A DNA stretch of 64,000 nt from Dechloromonas denitrificans (lineage in GTDB: Bacteria; Pseudomonadota; Gammaproteobacteria; Burkholderiales; Rhodocyclaceae): the NCBI RefSeq assembly GCF_020510685.1, contig NZ_CP075185.1, forward strand, positions 2,108,001 to 2,172,000. Direction: 5' to 3'. Below the pieces are notes generated by a model that worked only from the letters and a program-made list of their open reading frames with translations, ran no database searches and was not told where the DNA came from. This document shows, piece after piece, positions 47,452-58,369 of this stretch. Each line of letters begins with the position of its first letter. The first letter of the stretch is position 1. The translations under genes and the position numbers were made by a program.

Positions 47452-48087
47452 TTATTCGTTGCGGAAGACGAAGGGAACCCGGACGCGTACTTCGCGTCCC
47501 TGACCGGTGCAGCGGTATCGGGAAATGGCGTTGATCGCTGCCTGGTTGAAGATCGAGTTGCTGGTCTGGACGATGGCGATATCCTTGACGTCGCCATTGG
47601 CCGCAACCGTGAACTCCGCCAGCACCTGGCCGGAGAGGCCCATGCGGATGGCTTGCTTGGGCACATCGACCGGCACCGATTGGTGATTCGGGCAGGCTAC
47701 TGCGATATTCACCTGGGCTGGCTTCGCCGGTTCCGGAGCCGGTGCCGGCGGGGCTGGTGGCGGTTCCGGGTGGCGTTCGGCCGTCGTCGTGATCGGCGGA
47801 GTCGGCGCCTGAACCTGGGTTTCCGTCTTCGGAACGTAGGCCGGGGGAGGTGGCGCACTGACCTTTGGTTGCAGTTTGACAATCTTTGGCGGGGGAGGCG
47901 GTGGTGTCTTGATTTCCTCGATGATGCTGACATCGAGCGGCGCCTTCAGGACCTCGACGACTTTGCGGCCCAGCCCATTGAGCAAGGCATATACCAGCAG
48001 CAGATGGAAAACCACAACGGTCGAAATTCCGATCAGGTGTTTGCGTGGGTCGCGTTGCTGATCCGCGTAGCTTGGTGCGTGGTTCAT
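47452..48087 (-). CDS. tonB: TonB energy transducer
   Basis: The 211-residue protein has one membrane helix (about 20-40, HLIGISTVVVFHLLLVYALL), a long Pro-rich spacer (about 65-135, with runs of PPPPPP and Pro-Ala repeats) and a C-terminal TonB domain (MGLSGQVLAEFTVAANGDVK, AINAISRYRCTGQG). It spans the periplasm and drives TonB-dependent outer membrane receptors. The ATG at 48087 is preferred to an upstream reading without a ribosome site. It is the first gene of the tonB-exbB-exbD-exbD operon. No receptor gene is next to it and no clear Fur box was seen. Confidence 0.92.
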   Translation of the reverse strand: MNHAPSYADQQRDPRKHLIGISTVVVFHLLLVYALLNGLGRKVVEVLKAPLDVSIIEEIKTPPPPPPKIVKLQPKVSAPPPPAYVPKTETQVQAPTPPITTTAERHPEPPPAPPAPAPEPAKPAQVNIAVACPNHQSVPVDVPKQAIRMGLSGQVLAEFTVAANGDVKDIAIVQTSNSIFNQAAINAISRYRCTGQGREVRVRVPFVFRNE

Positions 48088-48565
48088 GGGTGATGATTCT
48101 CGAAAACATGTTGGTGACGGCATTGGGGCTATCCCGAGCTTCGGGACGAACGCCATCCTTGACGTGCTGTGGTGCAGCAGAAGCCATGCCCGAATTGGGA
48201 ATGCTAAGAAGTTTTATTGCTAAGCCACGGAAATAACAGGAAGTTTTTTGATAAAGCAGCACCTGACCAGGCGTTCTGGTGTTGTGTTTGCGGGCTTGGT
48301 TGCTGCGCAATCAACAGTTCGTTGATATTCGCTGTTGCACTGGCAGCAGATGGTGTTTGGTGCCGATCAATGCCAATTGGCTACTGAAAATGCTTATAGG
48401 AAAACTATCTTTGTTGCTCTGCGTCATTGGCCTTAGTTTGTATTTACGCAAAGGCAACCGAGCTGATGTAACCAGCGAATTGCCCGATGGCCTGCTTCAT
48501 TACTAAAGCGGACAGAGGTCAGCGCAGAAACACATGAATCCCAACAATTTGAAAGGAAGAAAAGC
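48088..48565. other. Divergent intergenic region between tonB and molbindin
   Basis: This 478-base stretch is AT-richer than its flanks and has no convincing gene. A 38-codon frame at 48390 has a hydrophobic start but no ribosome site. It should hold the tonB promoter and the molbindin promoter. I found neither a clear Fur box nor a ModE box by eye. Confidence 0.35.
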
Positions 48566-48781
48566 ATGACTATCCAGTTGATCAACGCCCGAAATCAGTT
48601 CAAGGGCACGGTGAAGGAAATCGTGCTGGGCCCGGTTGTTTCCGAGGTCGAAGTCGATACGCCGTTCGGCATCGTTACGTCGGTCATTACAACGCGCTCC
48701 GTGAAAGATCTCGATCTCAAGATCGGTACCGATGTCCTGGCGCTCGTCAAATCGACCGAGGTGTCGATCGCCAAGCTGTGA
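48566..48781 (+). CDS. Molbindin (Mop/TOBE-domain molybdate-binding protein)
   Basis: The 71-residue protein is one complete TOBE domain: INARNQFKGTVKEIVLGPVV, then EVEVDTPFGIVTSVITTRSV and a last strand ALVKSTEVSIAK. Molbindins assemble into hexamers that store molybdate or tungstate oxyanions in the cytoplasm. GAAAGGAAGAAAAG precedes the ATG. It lies 190 bases before a sigma-54 activator gene in the same direction, which suggests but does not prove a shared link to molybdenum use. Confidence 0.92.
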   Translation: MTIQLINARNQFKGTVKEIVLGPVVSEVEVDTPFGIVTSVITTRSVKDLDLKIGTDVLALVKSTEVSIAKL

Positions 48782-48971
48782 GCTAGCGAGCAAAAGCAAT
48801 TACTGAGTTTTCACCGTGGATAGTCAAACGGCGGACCGGTACATCAGCTTGGAGCGGTAGAGAACAGGGGGGCTGGGTCCGGCAAACGAGCCGGAAGCCG
48901 GTCAGGGGTGTCCTTTCATCGAAAGGGGCAGCGTCGCTTTTCGCAGCGTTGTCATCGGGTATCAATAAATC

Positions 48972-50093
48972 ATGAACAGAGTTCTGACTTTTCCGGATTC
49001 ACAGGCGCATCCGCTGTCGATTCGCGCCAAGGCAATGGTGTTCAACGATCCCGTATCGCTGGATATTCTCAACACCACCGAGCTGATCGCTCCCAGCGAG
49101 GCAACCGTGTTGATCATTGGCGATACCGGGACCGGCAAGGAGTTGATCGCCAGGCATGTGCACAACCGGAGTGGTCGATCCGGCCCCTTTGTCGCGGTCA
49201 ATTGCGGTGCGTTCAGCGAGAACCTGATCGAGGCTGAATTGTTCGGCCATGAGGCGGGGGCATTCACCGGCGCCCAGGGGCAGCGGCAGGGGTGGTTCGA
49301 AGCGGCGCAGCACGGTACGCTGTTTCTCGACGAGATCGGCGATTTGCCGTTGGCCATGCAGGTCAAGCTGCTGCGCGTCCTGCAGGAGCGCCAGGTCGTC
49401 CGCCTTGGTTCGCGCAAACCGATCGATATCGATGTTCGTCTGGTCGCGGCAACAAACGTCGATCTGGTCAGTGCAGTCGAGGCCGGCCATTTTCGCGCCG
49501 ATCTCTATTACCGCCTGAATATCGCGACGATCAATCTGCCGCCGCTCAGGGAGCGTCCGGGCGATATCATCCCGCTGGCCCGCCATTTCGTGGATAGCTA
49601 TCGGGCCAAATTGCATCTCGGGCCGATCGATTTTTCCTCCAATGCCCGCCAGGCAATGATTGCCTACAGTTGGACCGGCAACATCCGCGAGTTGGAAAAC
49701 GTCATTCACTATGCGCTGATTGTCTGTCGCGACGGCGTGATTCGTTCGGCTGACCTGCGCCTGAACGAGCGGGTTCCGGTGCTAAGCAGCTCGCGGCCGT
49801 TCAGCGTTGCCGAAGATGACGATGGATGCCGGTTGTCCAAGGCATTCAGGGAAATGTTCGACGAGAATCGCGATTCACTGTTTGAGCAGGTCGAGGAAAC
49901 CCTGGTCCGACTGGCCTTCGAGCATTGCGACAATAATCAGGTACGTACGGCACGACTGCTCGGCATTTCCCGCAACATCCTGCGCGCCCAGCTCAAACGG
50001 TTCGGCCTGCTGGCGAAGGGGAACAGGGCGGAAAACCCGGTCGATGAGATAGAAGGGGCGACCTTGCTTGAATTAGGGGTAGTCGAGGCCTGA
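48972..50093 (+). CDS. Sigma-54-dependent activator without sensor domain
   Basis: The 373-residue protein is almost all AAA+ domain: Walker A GDTGTGKE (50-57), GAFTGA sigma-54 contact loop (96-101), Walker B TLFLDEIGD and the arginine-finger region LYYRLN. A Fis-type helix-turn-helix ends it (about 325-350; NQVRTARLLGISRNILRAQL). Only about 20 residues precede the AAA+ domain, so there is no receiver, GAF or PAS sensor. Such proteins are either constitutive or controlled by a partner, as PspF is by PspA. The cue and target promoters are not evident. It converges with the cyclase gene. Confidence 0.92.
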   Translation: MNRVLTFPDSQAHPLSIRAKAMVFNDPVSLDILNTTELIAPSEATVLIIGDTGTGKELIARHVHNRSGRSGPFVAVNCGAFSENLIEAELFGHEAGAFTGAQGQRQGWFEAAQHGTLFLDEIGDLPLAMQVKLLRVLQERQVVRLGSRKPIDIDVRLVAATNVDLVSAVEAGHFRADLYYRLNIATINLPPLRERPGDIIPLARHFVDSYRAKLHLGPIDFSSNARQAMIAYSWTGNIRELENVIHYALIVCRDGVIRSADLRLNERVPVLSSSRPFSVAEDDDGCRLSKAFREMFDENRDSLFEQVEETLVRLAFEHCDNNQVRTARLLGISRNILRAQLKRFGLLAKGNRAENPVDEIEGATLLELGVVEA

Positions 50094-50114
50094 GGCGTCG
50101 AGTCGCAGGCTGAA

Positions 50115-51731
50115 TCAGACTTCTAACGCTTCATTCACATCGGCCGCGGCGCCTCCCAAGGCCAGGCAAACGCTGTTTCGCCCGCTGTCCTTGGCCTGGT
50201 ACATGGCCTCGTCAGCGCTCTTGGTCAGGCTGATTTCGTCGTCGCCGTCGTTCGGATAGAGGGCTACCCCGAGGCTGCATGAAATGGTCAAGTCCTGGCC
50301 ATTGATCGAGTAGGGCCGGGCGATTTCATGGCGAATTTTTTCGGCCAAGGCGAGCGCAGCGTCCGCTCCGCTCACCTCGGCCAGCAGCAGCACGAACTCG
50401 TCGCCGCCTATGCGCCCGACCGTATCGGAGGCGCGCAGTGCGCGCTGTAGCCGTTTTGCCACCTGTTGCAACAGGATGTCGCCGATCGCGTGGCCATAGT
50501 TGTCGTTGATCGGCTTGAAATGGTCGAGATCGAGAAACACCAGGGCGAAGTGTCCGGCCTGGCGTTTGGCGTGGGCCAGTTCGTGTTGTACGCGGTCGCT
50601 GAACAAGGTCCGGTTCGGCAAGCCGGTCAGCGGATCGTGCTGCGCCATATGACGTAACTCTTCGGTCATCCCGGCCGCCAGCCGTAAGGCCCGGGCCCGC
50701 CCGTTGATCATGAACCAGGTCAGCAGGGCCATCGCCAGACTCAGGCTGATGCCGGTGACGGCAATGACAAAAGAGATATTTCGCCCGAAACGGGCTTCAA
50801 ATTCGTCTTGTGTGGCCAGCGTCAGCGTCCATGTATGGCCGGCGACGACCATGTATTCCTTGGTGCTCAAGCCACCCCGGATCAGCAGCGGCGGGGCGCT
50901 TGGCGGCATGTCGTTGGCGTACATCAGAGTGGCGGCGGTGGGAATGGCATCGTCGTAGATGGCGAAAGCGAGGCCGTCCACTTCATTGCCGTACAAACTG
51001 GCCATGAAATCATCCATCAGGAACGAGGCATAAACCCAGCCAATCAAACTGGCACGCCGCTGGGCGACGCTATCGCGTGGCTGGCCTTGGGCAAAAATCG
51101 GTAGATACATGATGAAACCCGGTTTCGGATCGCCTTCGTTGTTTACGGCCAGTTGCACCTTTCCGGTAATCGCCGGCATGCCGGAATCGCAAGCCTTCTC
51201 CATCGCCTGCCGACGTACCGGATCGGCCCACGGATCGAGGCCGAGCGGGGCGTGGCGTGAACGAATTTCAGGTTCGCGCTGAATGACCGGCGCGTAGGTC
51301 TCGCGATCACCCTCCGGATGAATGGTGTAATCAGCCAGGCCGATCCGGTGCATGGCAGCGATATGGGCTGCTTTTTGGTCTGATGGAAGACGCTCGATGA
51401 CTCCGACGACCTGAATGCCGGAAAAATTGGCATCAAGCTGAAGTGTCTCGACATAGTCGTGAATGGCCTGGCGATTCTTCAGGTCGGTGGTGGCCAGCAG
51501 ACTCTGCACACCGCGCAGCATTTGTTCGTAGGCGGTGATCCGTTGTTCGATCCGGCTGACGGTGTCGCGCAGCGCAAAGTCAAATTGACCACGTAATTCC
51601 TTGTGAATGCTCTGGCGTTCGTGATCCCAGACCAGCCAGGTCACCCCGAGCATGGCGATCAGAATGATCCAGGGCGGCAGAAACAGGCGTAGCACAGCCA
51701 TGGTCGGTGTGGGGCGCAGCCGATGCGTCAC
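50115..51731 (-). CDS. CHASE-GGDEF diguanylate cyclase
   Basis: The 538-residue membrane protein has a first membrane segment at about 15-35, a periplasmic CHASE domain (about 75-240; NFSGIQVVGVIERL, HIAAMHRIGLADYTI), a second segment at about 320-345 and a C-terminal GGDEF domain. The active site RIGGDEF is intact at about 441-447, and an RASD inhibitory site lies five residues before GGDEF. It should make c-di-GMP with product feedback. The start used is a GTG directly after the TAG of the solute-binding gene; an ATG ten codons in (51701) is the alternative. It is paired with that periplasmic binding protein. Confidence 0.92.
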   Translation of the reverse strand: MTHRLRPTPTMAVLRLFLPPWIILIAMLGVTWLVWDHERQSIHKELRGQFDFALRDTVSRIEQRITAYEQMLRGVQSLLATTDLKNRQAIHDYVETLQLDANFSGIQVVGVIERLPSDQKAAHIAAMHRIGLADYTIHPEGDRETYAPVIQREPEIRSRHAPLGLDPWADPVRRQAMEKACDSGMPAITGKVQLAVNNEGDPKPGFIMYLPIFAQGQPRDSVAQRRASLIGWVYASFLMDDFMASLYGNEVDGLAFAIYDDAIPTAATLMYANDMPPSAPPLLIRGGLSTKEYMVVAGHTWTLTLATQDEFEARFGRNISFVIAVTGISLSLAMALLTWFMINGRARALRLAAGMTEELRHMAQHDPLTGLPNRTLFSDRVQHELAHAKRQAGHFALVFLDLDHFKPINDNYGHAIGDILLQQVAKRLQRALRASDTVGRIGGDEFVLLLAEVSGADAALALAEKIRHEIARPYSINGQDLTISCSLGVALYPNDGDDEISLTKSADEAMYQAKDSGRNSVCLALGGAAADVNEALEV

Positions 51732-52514
51732 CTAGAAGTCGACCATGGCGGCGGCCAGGTCGGGCTTGAAGTACTTTTCGAAGATGCGACGCATCGTGCC
51801 ATCGGCCCGCATGCCATTCACCAGCGCCCGCCATTTCTCCTGTTCGGCCGCCGGCAGAGCTTTCTTCGACATGATCAGGCCGTGTGGCACAGGCGGATCG
51901 TTGAATTCGATGATGGTGCTGACGTCGCGAATCTTCTTTTCCTCCAGTGTCGGGTAATCGAAAGGTTCGATGATCATGCCCTGGATCTGGTTCACCATCA
52001 GGGTCTGGTACAACGGTGCCAAGCCGCCCGCCTGGGTAACGCGGTCGGCCGCCTGAAGCTTGTCCACCAGCCGATTGGCCGACGGACTGTAGCGAAAACT
52101 GCGGATGATGCCCAGTTGCAACTTGCCGTTCTGCTCGAAATCCTGCTGGTTGCGCACGCCGGCATTCTTGTTTACCAGCAGGTAATACTTGTTGCTGAAG
52201 TACCAGGCGAAGCCCGCGAACTTGTCGCGCTCGGCGTTGCTTATCCCGGAAAGGCTGAAATCGAGCGCGCCGGATTCGATCAGTTGCCAGATCCGGGCCC
52301 GCGCCATCACGCTGGTCGTTACCTTGCAGCCGCTGCGGCGGATCAGTTCGTCAGCCACATCCTTGTCGATGCCGGTATCCGTATTGGCCGAATAGAGCAA
52401 GCCGTGATCATGCAGGGCCAGCGTGAACGGTCGGGAACAGTCGGGCCCCGCGGCATTCGCGGTACCGAGATTGCCGAGGGCGATCAGCAACACGATGAAA
52501 ACCCGTGAAATCAT
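51732..52514 (-). CDS. Periplasmic solute-binding protein (SBP_bac_3 type)
   Basis: The 260-residue protein has a signal peptide (MISRVFIVLLIALGNLGTAN, then AAGPDC) and the family 3 binding fold: GIDKDVADELIRRSGCKVT, DFSLSGISNAERDKFAGFAWY and a C-terminal MRADGTMRRIFEKYF. Such proteins bind amino acids or related polar ligands in the periplasm. No ABC permease follows; the next gene, with no gap, is a CHASE-GGDEF cyclase. It may present ligand to that receptor rather than to a transporter. Confidence 0.9.
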   Translation of the reverse strand: MISRVFIVLLIALGNLGTANAAGPDCSRPFTLALHDHGLLYSANTDTGIDKDVADELIRRSGCKVTTSVMARARIWQLIESGALDFSLSGISNAERDKFAGFAWYFSNKYYLLVNKNAGVRNQQDFEQNGKLQLGIIRSFRYSPSANRLVDKLQAADRVTQAGGLAPLYQTLMVNQIQGMIIEPFDYPTLEEKKIRDVSTIIEFNDPPVPHGLIMSKKALPAAEQEKWRALVNGMRADGTMRRIFEKYFKPDLAAAMVDF

Positions 52515-52926
52515 TTTTGCAAATCCTGACGAATTTGGTGCTTTTCCATGGCTGCGATGATACCGAAATCACTCAACACAGTTCGGGAAAATATAGGATT
52601 TTCGCGGTGTCGTCCGAAGTTTCACAGCCCAATGCCAAGCACGCACCGGCATTTCGCCGACCCCATTGCGTGTCAAAGACAACATGATCCACCGGGAAGT
52701 TGCACTGAAATTATGCGAAGACATCTGGTTGCCCATTGATATCGCCGAATACGTTATTAAATATCAACCAAGAGCAGGGCACTGGTGCTTATCAGGAAAG
52801 TATTCGCAAGATCAGGCCAACAAAAAAGCCACTTGGAAGGTGGCTTTCGCATATTTTGGCTGATATGCCCAAAACACTGAAACAGGGTGCTGGTTGGTGA
52901 TCCCCGGACCGCTATTCTCCATCCGG
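52515..52926. other. Intergenic stretch between solute-binding and SDR genes
   Basis: This 412-base stretch has lower GC than its flanks and no gene I can support. A 65-codon frame at 52666-52863 runs through the SDR terminator and has no ribosome site. The left part should contain the promoter of the solute-binding/cyclase pair on the minus strand. Confidence 0.35.
52822..52846 (-). terminator. Intrinsic terminator of the SDR gene
   Basis: On the minus strand, GCCACCTTCCAAGTGGC is followed by six T residues: a 7-bp stem including one G-T (G-U) pair with a 3-base loop, 52822-52843, and a U-run. It lies about 80 bases after the SDR stop, in the right direction to end that transcript. Confidence 0.8.
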
Positions 52927-53859
52927 CTAACAATGCTCCCAGAATTGCTCATTCCATGGACGAATATCCATTTCGCTGGACCATGCAGTTTTTGGCTGCC
53001 GATGAAGGGTAAATACGGTTTCCGCAATCTGTTGAGGATCAGATGATGTTCCTGCCTCGTCATCGGTATTGTCCTCCCGAATATCTGCGTCGATCAAGAG
53101 ATGGGCGACATGCACCCCCGCAGGCCAAAGTTCTCTGGCCAAGACTTGAGCGAGGGCACGTTGCCCGAATTTTCCAACCGCCAAATTTAAATGCCCCGCT
53201 CGACCCAAAATAGACGACGTGGATCCGACCAATATTATCGATCCTCGCCCCGCTCGGTGCATCAAACGTGCAGCGCTTCTAGCTACCAAAAATGATCCAA
53301 GGCAGTTGTGTTTCCAGCCCTCTTCGAATGCCGGAAGTTCGATATCCATTACCGTACCGGGTCCAAAACTCTGGAGCGAATAAACGACCAGTTGGGGTAC
53401 TCCGTGGGTAGCACTAACTTTGGTGAACAGGTCAACCACTGACGCCTCGCTCGTGGCATCGCATCCATAAGCGCAAGCAAATCCACCGGCACTCTGGATT
53501 TCGGAAACTAAATCATCAAGCCGTTTGGCATTTCGCGATGCCAATACCACGGCAATTCCTTCTTTCGCCAGCTTTCTTGCCAGAGCGTAACCAAAGCCCG
53601 GACCGACGCCAACGATTAGGGCTAACTCGGAACCTGCCGCAGGGGTCAATGACGAATTGCCCATCTGCTCATTTAATTCGATTCGGACGGTTTCGTCACG
53701 ATTGTTGATCCAGTCTTGATGCCGAACCGAGGCGTATTTGAAATGCGCTTTTTTATTTCGAGTAACACTAACTGAACGTTCGAATTTGAAAGCAAGAGCT
53801 AAGGGACCGAATTGAATCTTTCGATCTTTCTTGAGGTGTCTCCAGATATTCTTAAACAT
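52927..53859 (-). CDS. Atypical short-chain dehydrogenase/reductase
   Basis: The 310-residue protein has a Rossmann domain from about residue 75: ALIVGVGPGFGYALARKLA, then VVLASRNAKRL and CDATSE. Where classical SDRs have YxxxK, it reads LAVGK, so the catalytic Tyr is replaced by Leu although the Lys stays. This fits a divergent SDR branch in which the Tyr is absent. The first 65 residues (MFKNIWRHLKKDRKIQFG onward) match nothing I know and are AT-rich. The ATG at 53859 follows a strong GGGGGGTGA. Codon use and composition differ from the neighbours, suggesting recent transfer. Confidence 0.75.
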   Translation of the reverse strand: MFKNIWRHLKKDRKIQFGPLALAFKFERSVSVTRNKKAHFKYASVRHQDWINNRDETVRIELNEQMGNSSLTPAAGSELALIVGVGPGFGYALARKLAKEGIAVVLASRNAKRLDDLVSEIQSAGGFACAYGCDATSEASVVDLFTKVSATHGVPQLVVYSLQSFGPGTVMDIELPAFEEGWKHNCLGSFLVARSAARLMHRAGRGSIILVGSTSSILGRAGHLNLAVGKFGQRALAQVLARELWPAGVHVAHLLIDADIREDNTDDEAGTSSDPQQIAETVFTLHRQPKTAWSSEMDIRPWNEQFWEHC

Positions 53860-56946
<3,087 letters not shown>

Positions 56947-56980
56947 TTTTCTTTTATGTTTTTTGCATTGCGATAACACT

Positions 56981-58369
56981 ATGTCAGAAGTTCCACGGCC
57001 GGCCGTACTCGGCCTGATCGGCAATACGCCGCTGATCGAAGTGACCCGTCTCGATACGGGGCCCTGTCAGCTCTTTCTCAAACTCGAATCGCAGAACCCC
57101 GGCGGTTCGATCAAGGACCGGGTTGGCCTGTCGATGATCGAAGTGGCCGAACGCGATGGCCGGCTCAAGCCGGGCGGCACGATCATCGAAGCCACCGCCG
57201 GCAATACCGGCCTGGGGTTGGCGCTGGTGGCGCAGGCCAAAGGCTATCGCATCATTCTGGTGGTGCCGGACAAGATGTCCACCGAAAAGATCCTGCACCT
57301 CAAGGCGCTGGGCGCCGAGGTGCATATCACCCGTTCCGATGTCGGCAAGGGCCATCCGGCGTATTACCAGGATTACGCGGCGCGGCTGGCCGCCGAAATT
57401 CCCGGCTCGTTTTTTGCCGACCAGTTCAACAACCCGGCCAATCCGGCGGCGCACGAGCAATCGACCGCCCCGGAGATCTGGGCGCAGACCGCGCACGCCG
57501 TCGACGCCATCGTGGTCGGCGTCGGTTCGGCCGGGACCATTACCGGGCTGACCAATTTCTTCCGGCGGGCCAGCCCGAATACGGAATTTGTCCTGGCCGA
57601 CCCGGTCGGCTCGATCCTCACCGACTATGTCACCACCGACTATGTCACCACCGGCCGCTTCGGCGAGGCCGGCTCGTGGGCCGTGGAGGGCATAGGCGAG
57701 GATTTCGTGCCGCCGATCGCCGATCTCTCCGGCGTCAAACATGCCTATGCGATCTCCGACAAGGAAAGCTTCGCCACCGCCCGCGAACTGTTGCGGAGCG
57801 AAGGGATTCTCGGCGGCTCATCGACCGGAACCCTGCTCGCCGCCGCGCTGCGCTATTGCCGCGCCCAGACGACGCCGAAGCGGGTGGTTTCCTTCGTCTG
57901 CGACACCGGCACCCGCTACCTGTCCAAGGTCTATAACGACAACTGGCTGATCGATCAGGGCCTGATCAGCCGGCCGGCCTACGGCGATCTGCGCGACATC
58001 ATCGCCCGCCGTTTTGAAGAAGGCTCGGTCATCAGCGTGGCGCTCGACGACAACCTGCAGACCGCCTTTCAGCGAATGCGCTATGCCGAAATCTCGCAAC
58101 TGCCGGTTATCGAGAAAGGCCGGATCGTCGGCCTGATCGATGAATCCGACCTGCTGCTACGGGTTCAGGCCGATCAGCGCAGTTTCCAGGGGACGGTCGC
58201 CAGCGCGATGACCGAAGCGCTCGAAACGCTGCGCCCGGACGCCTCGCTGGAAGCCCTGCAACGCATCCTGGATCGCGGCCTGGTGGCGATCGTTGCCGAC
58301 GAGCAAGGCTTCCACGGCCTGATTACCCACTTCGATCTCCTCAATTACTTGCGAAAGAAAATTGCATGA
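56981..58369 (+). CDS. cbs: Cystathionine beta-synthase with tandem CBS domains
   Basis: The 462-residue protein has a fold-type-II PLP domain with the Schiff-base Lys K45 in NPGGSIKDRVG, the phosphate loop GSAGTITGL and EATAGNTGLGLALVA. A C-terminal pair of CBS domains spans about 335-455 (VISVALDDNLQTAFQRM; TLRPDASLEALQRIL). It condenses homocysteine and serine (or uses O-acetylserine) to give cystathionine or cysteine. There is no heme domain. A five-residue unit, DYVTT, is duplicated in tandem at about 215-224 by a 15-bp repeat. It is followed by cgl with an ATGA overlap. Confidence 0.92.
   Translation: MSEVPRPAVLGLIGNTPLIEVTRLDTGPCQLFLKLESQNPGGSIKDRVGLSMIEVAERDGRLKPGGTIIEATAGNTGLGLALVAQAKGYRIILVVPDKMSTEKILHLKALGAEVHITRSDVGKGHPAYYQDYAARLAAEIPGSFFADQFNNPANPAAHEQSTAPEIWAQTAHAVDAIVVGVGSAGTITGLTNFFRRASPNTEFVLADPVGSILTDYVTTDYVTTGRFGEAGSWAVEGIGEDFVPPIADLSGVKHAYAISDKESFATARELLRSEGILGGSSTGTLLAAALRYCRAQTTPKRVVSFVCDTGTRYLSKVYNDNWLIDQGLISRPAYGDLRDIIARRFEEGSVISVALDDNLQTAFQRMRYAEISQLPVIEKGRIVGLIDESDLLLRVQADQRSFQGTVASAMTEALETLRPDASLEALQRILDRGLVAIVADEQGFHGLITHFDLLNYLRKKIA

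Noticed and set aside
48390..48506. 38-codon frame with a hydrophobic start upstream of molbindin
   Set aside because: There is no ribosome site and the hydrophobic look is common in AT-rich DNA; nothing else supports translation.
52666..52863. 65-codon plus-strand frame beginning with a plausible hydrophilic protein
   Set aside because: It has no ribosome site, runs through the intrinsic terminator of the SDR gene and shows no family resemblance.
57623..57652. Tandem repeat as a possible CRISPR or regulatory repeat
   Set aside because: There are only two copies and they lie within the cbs coding frame, keeping it intact.
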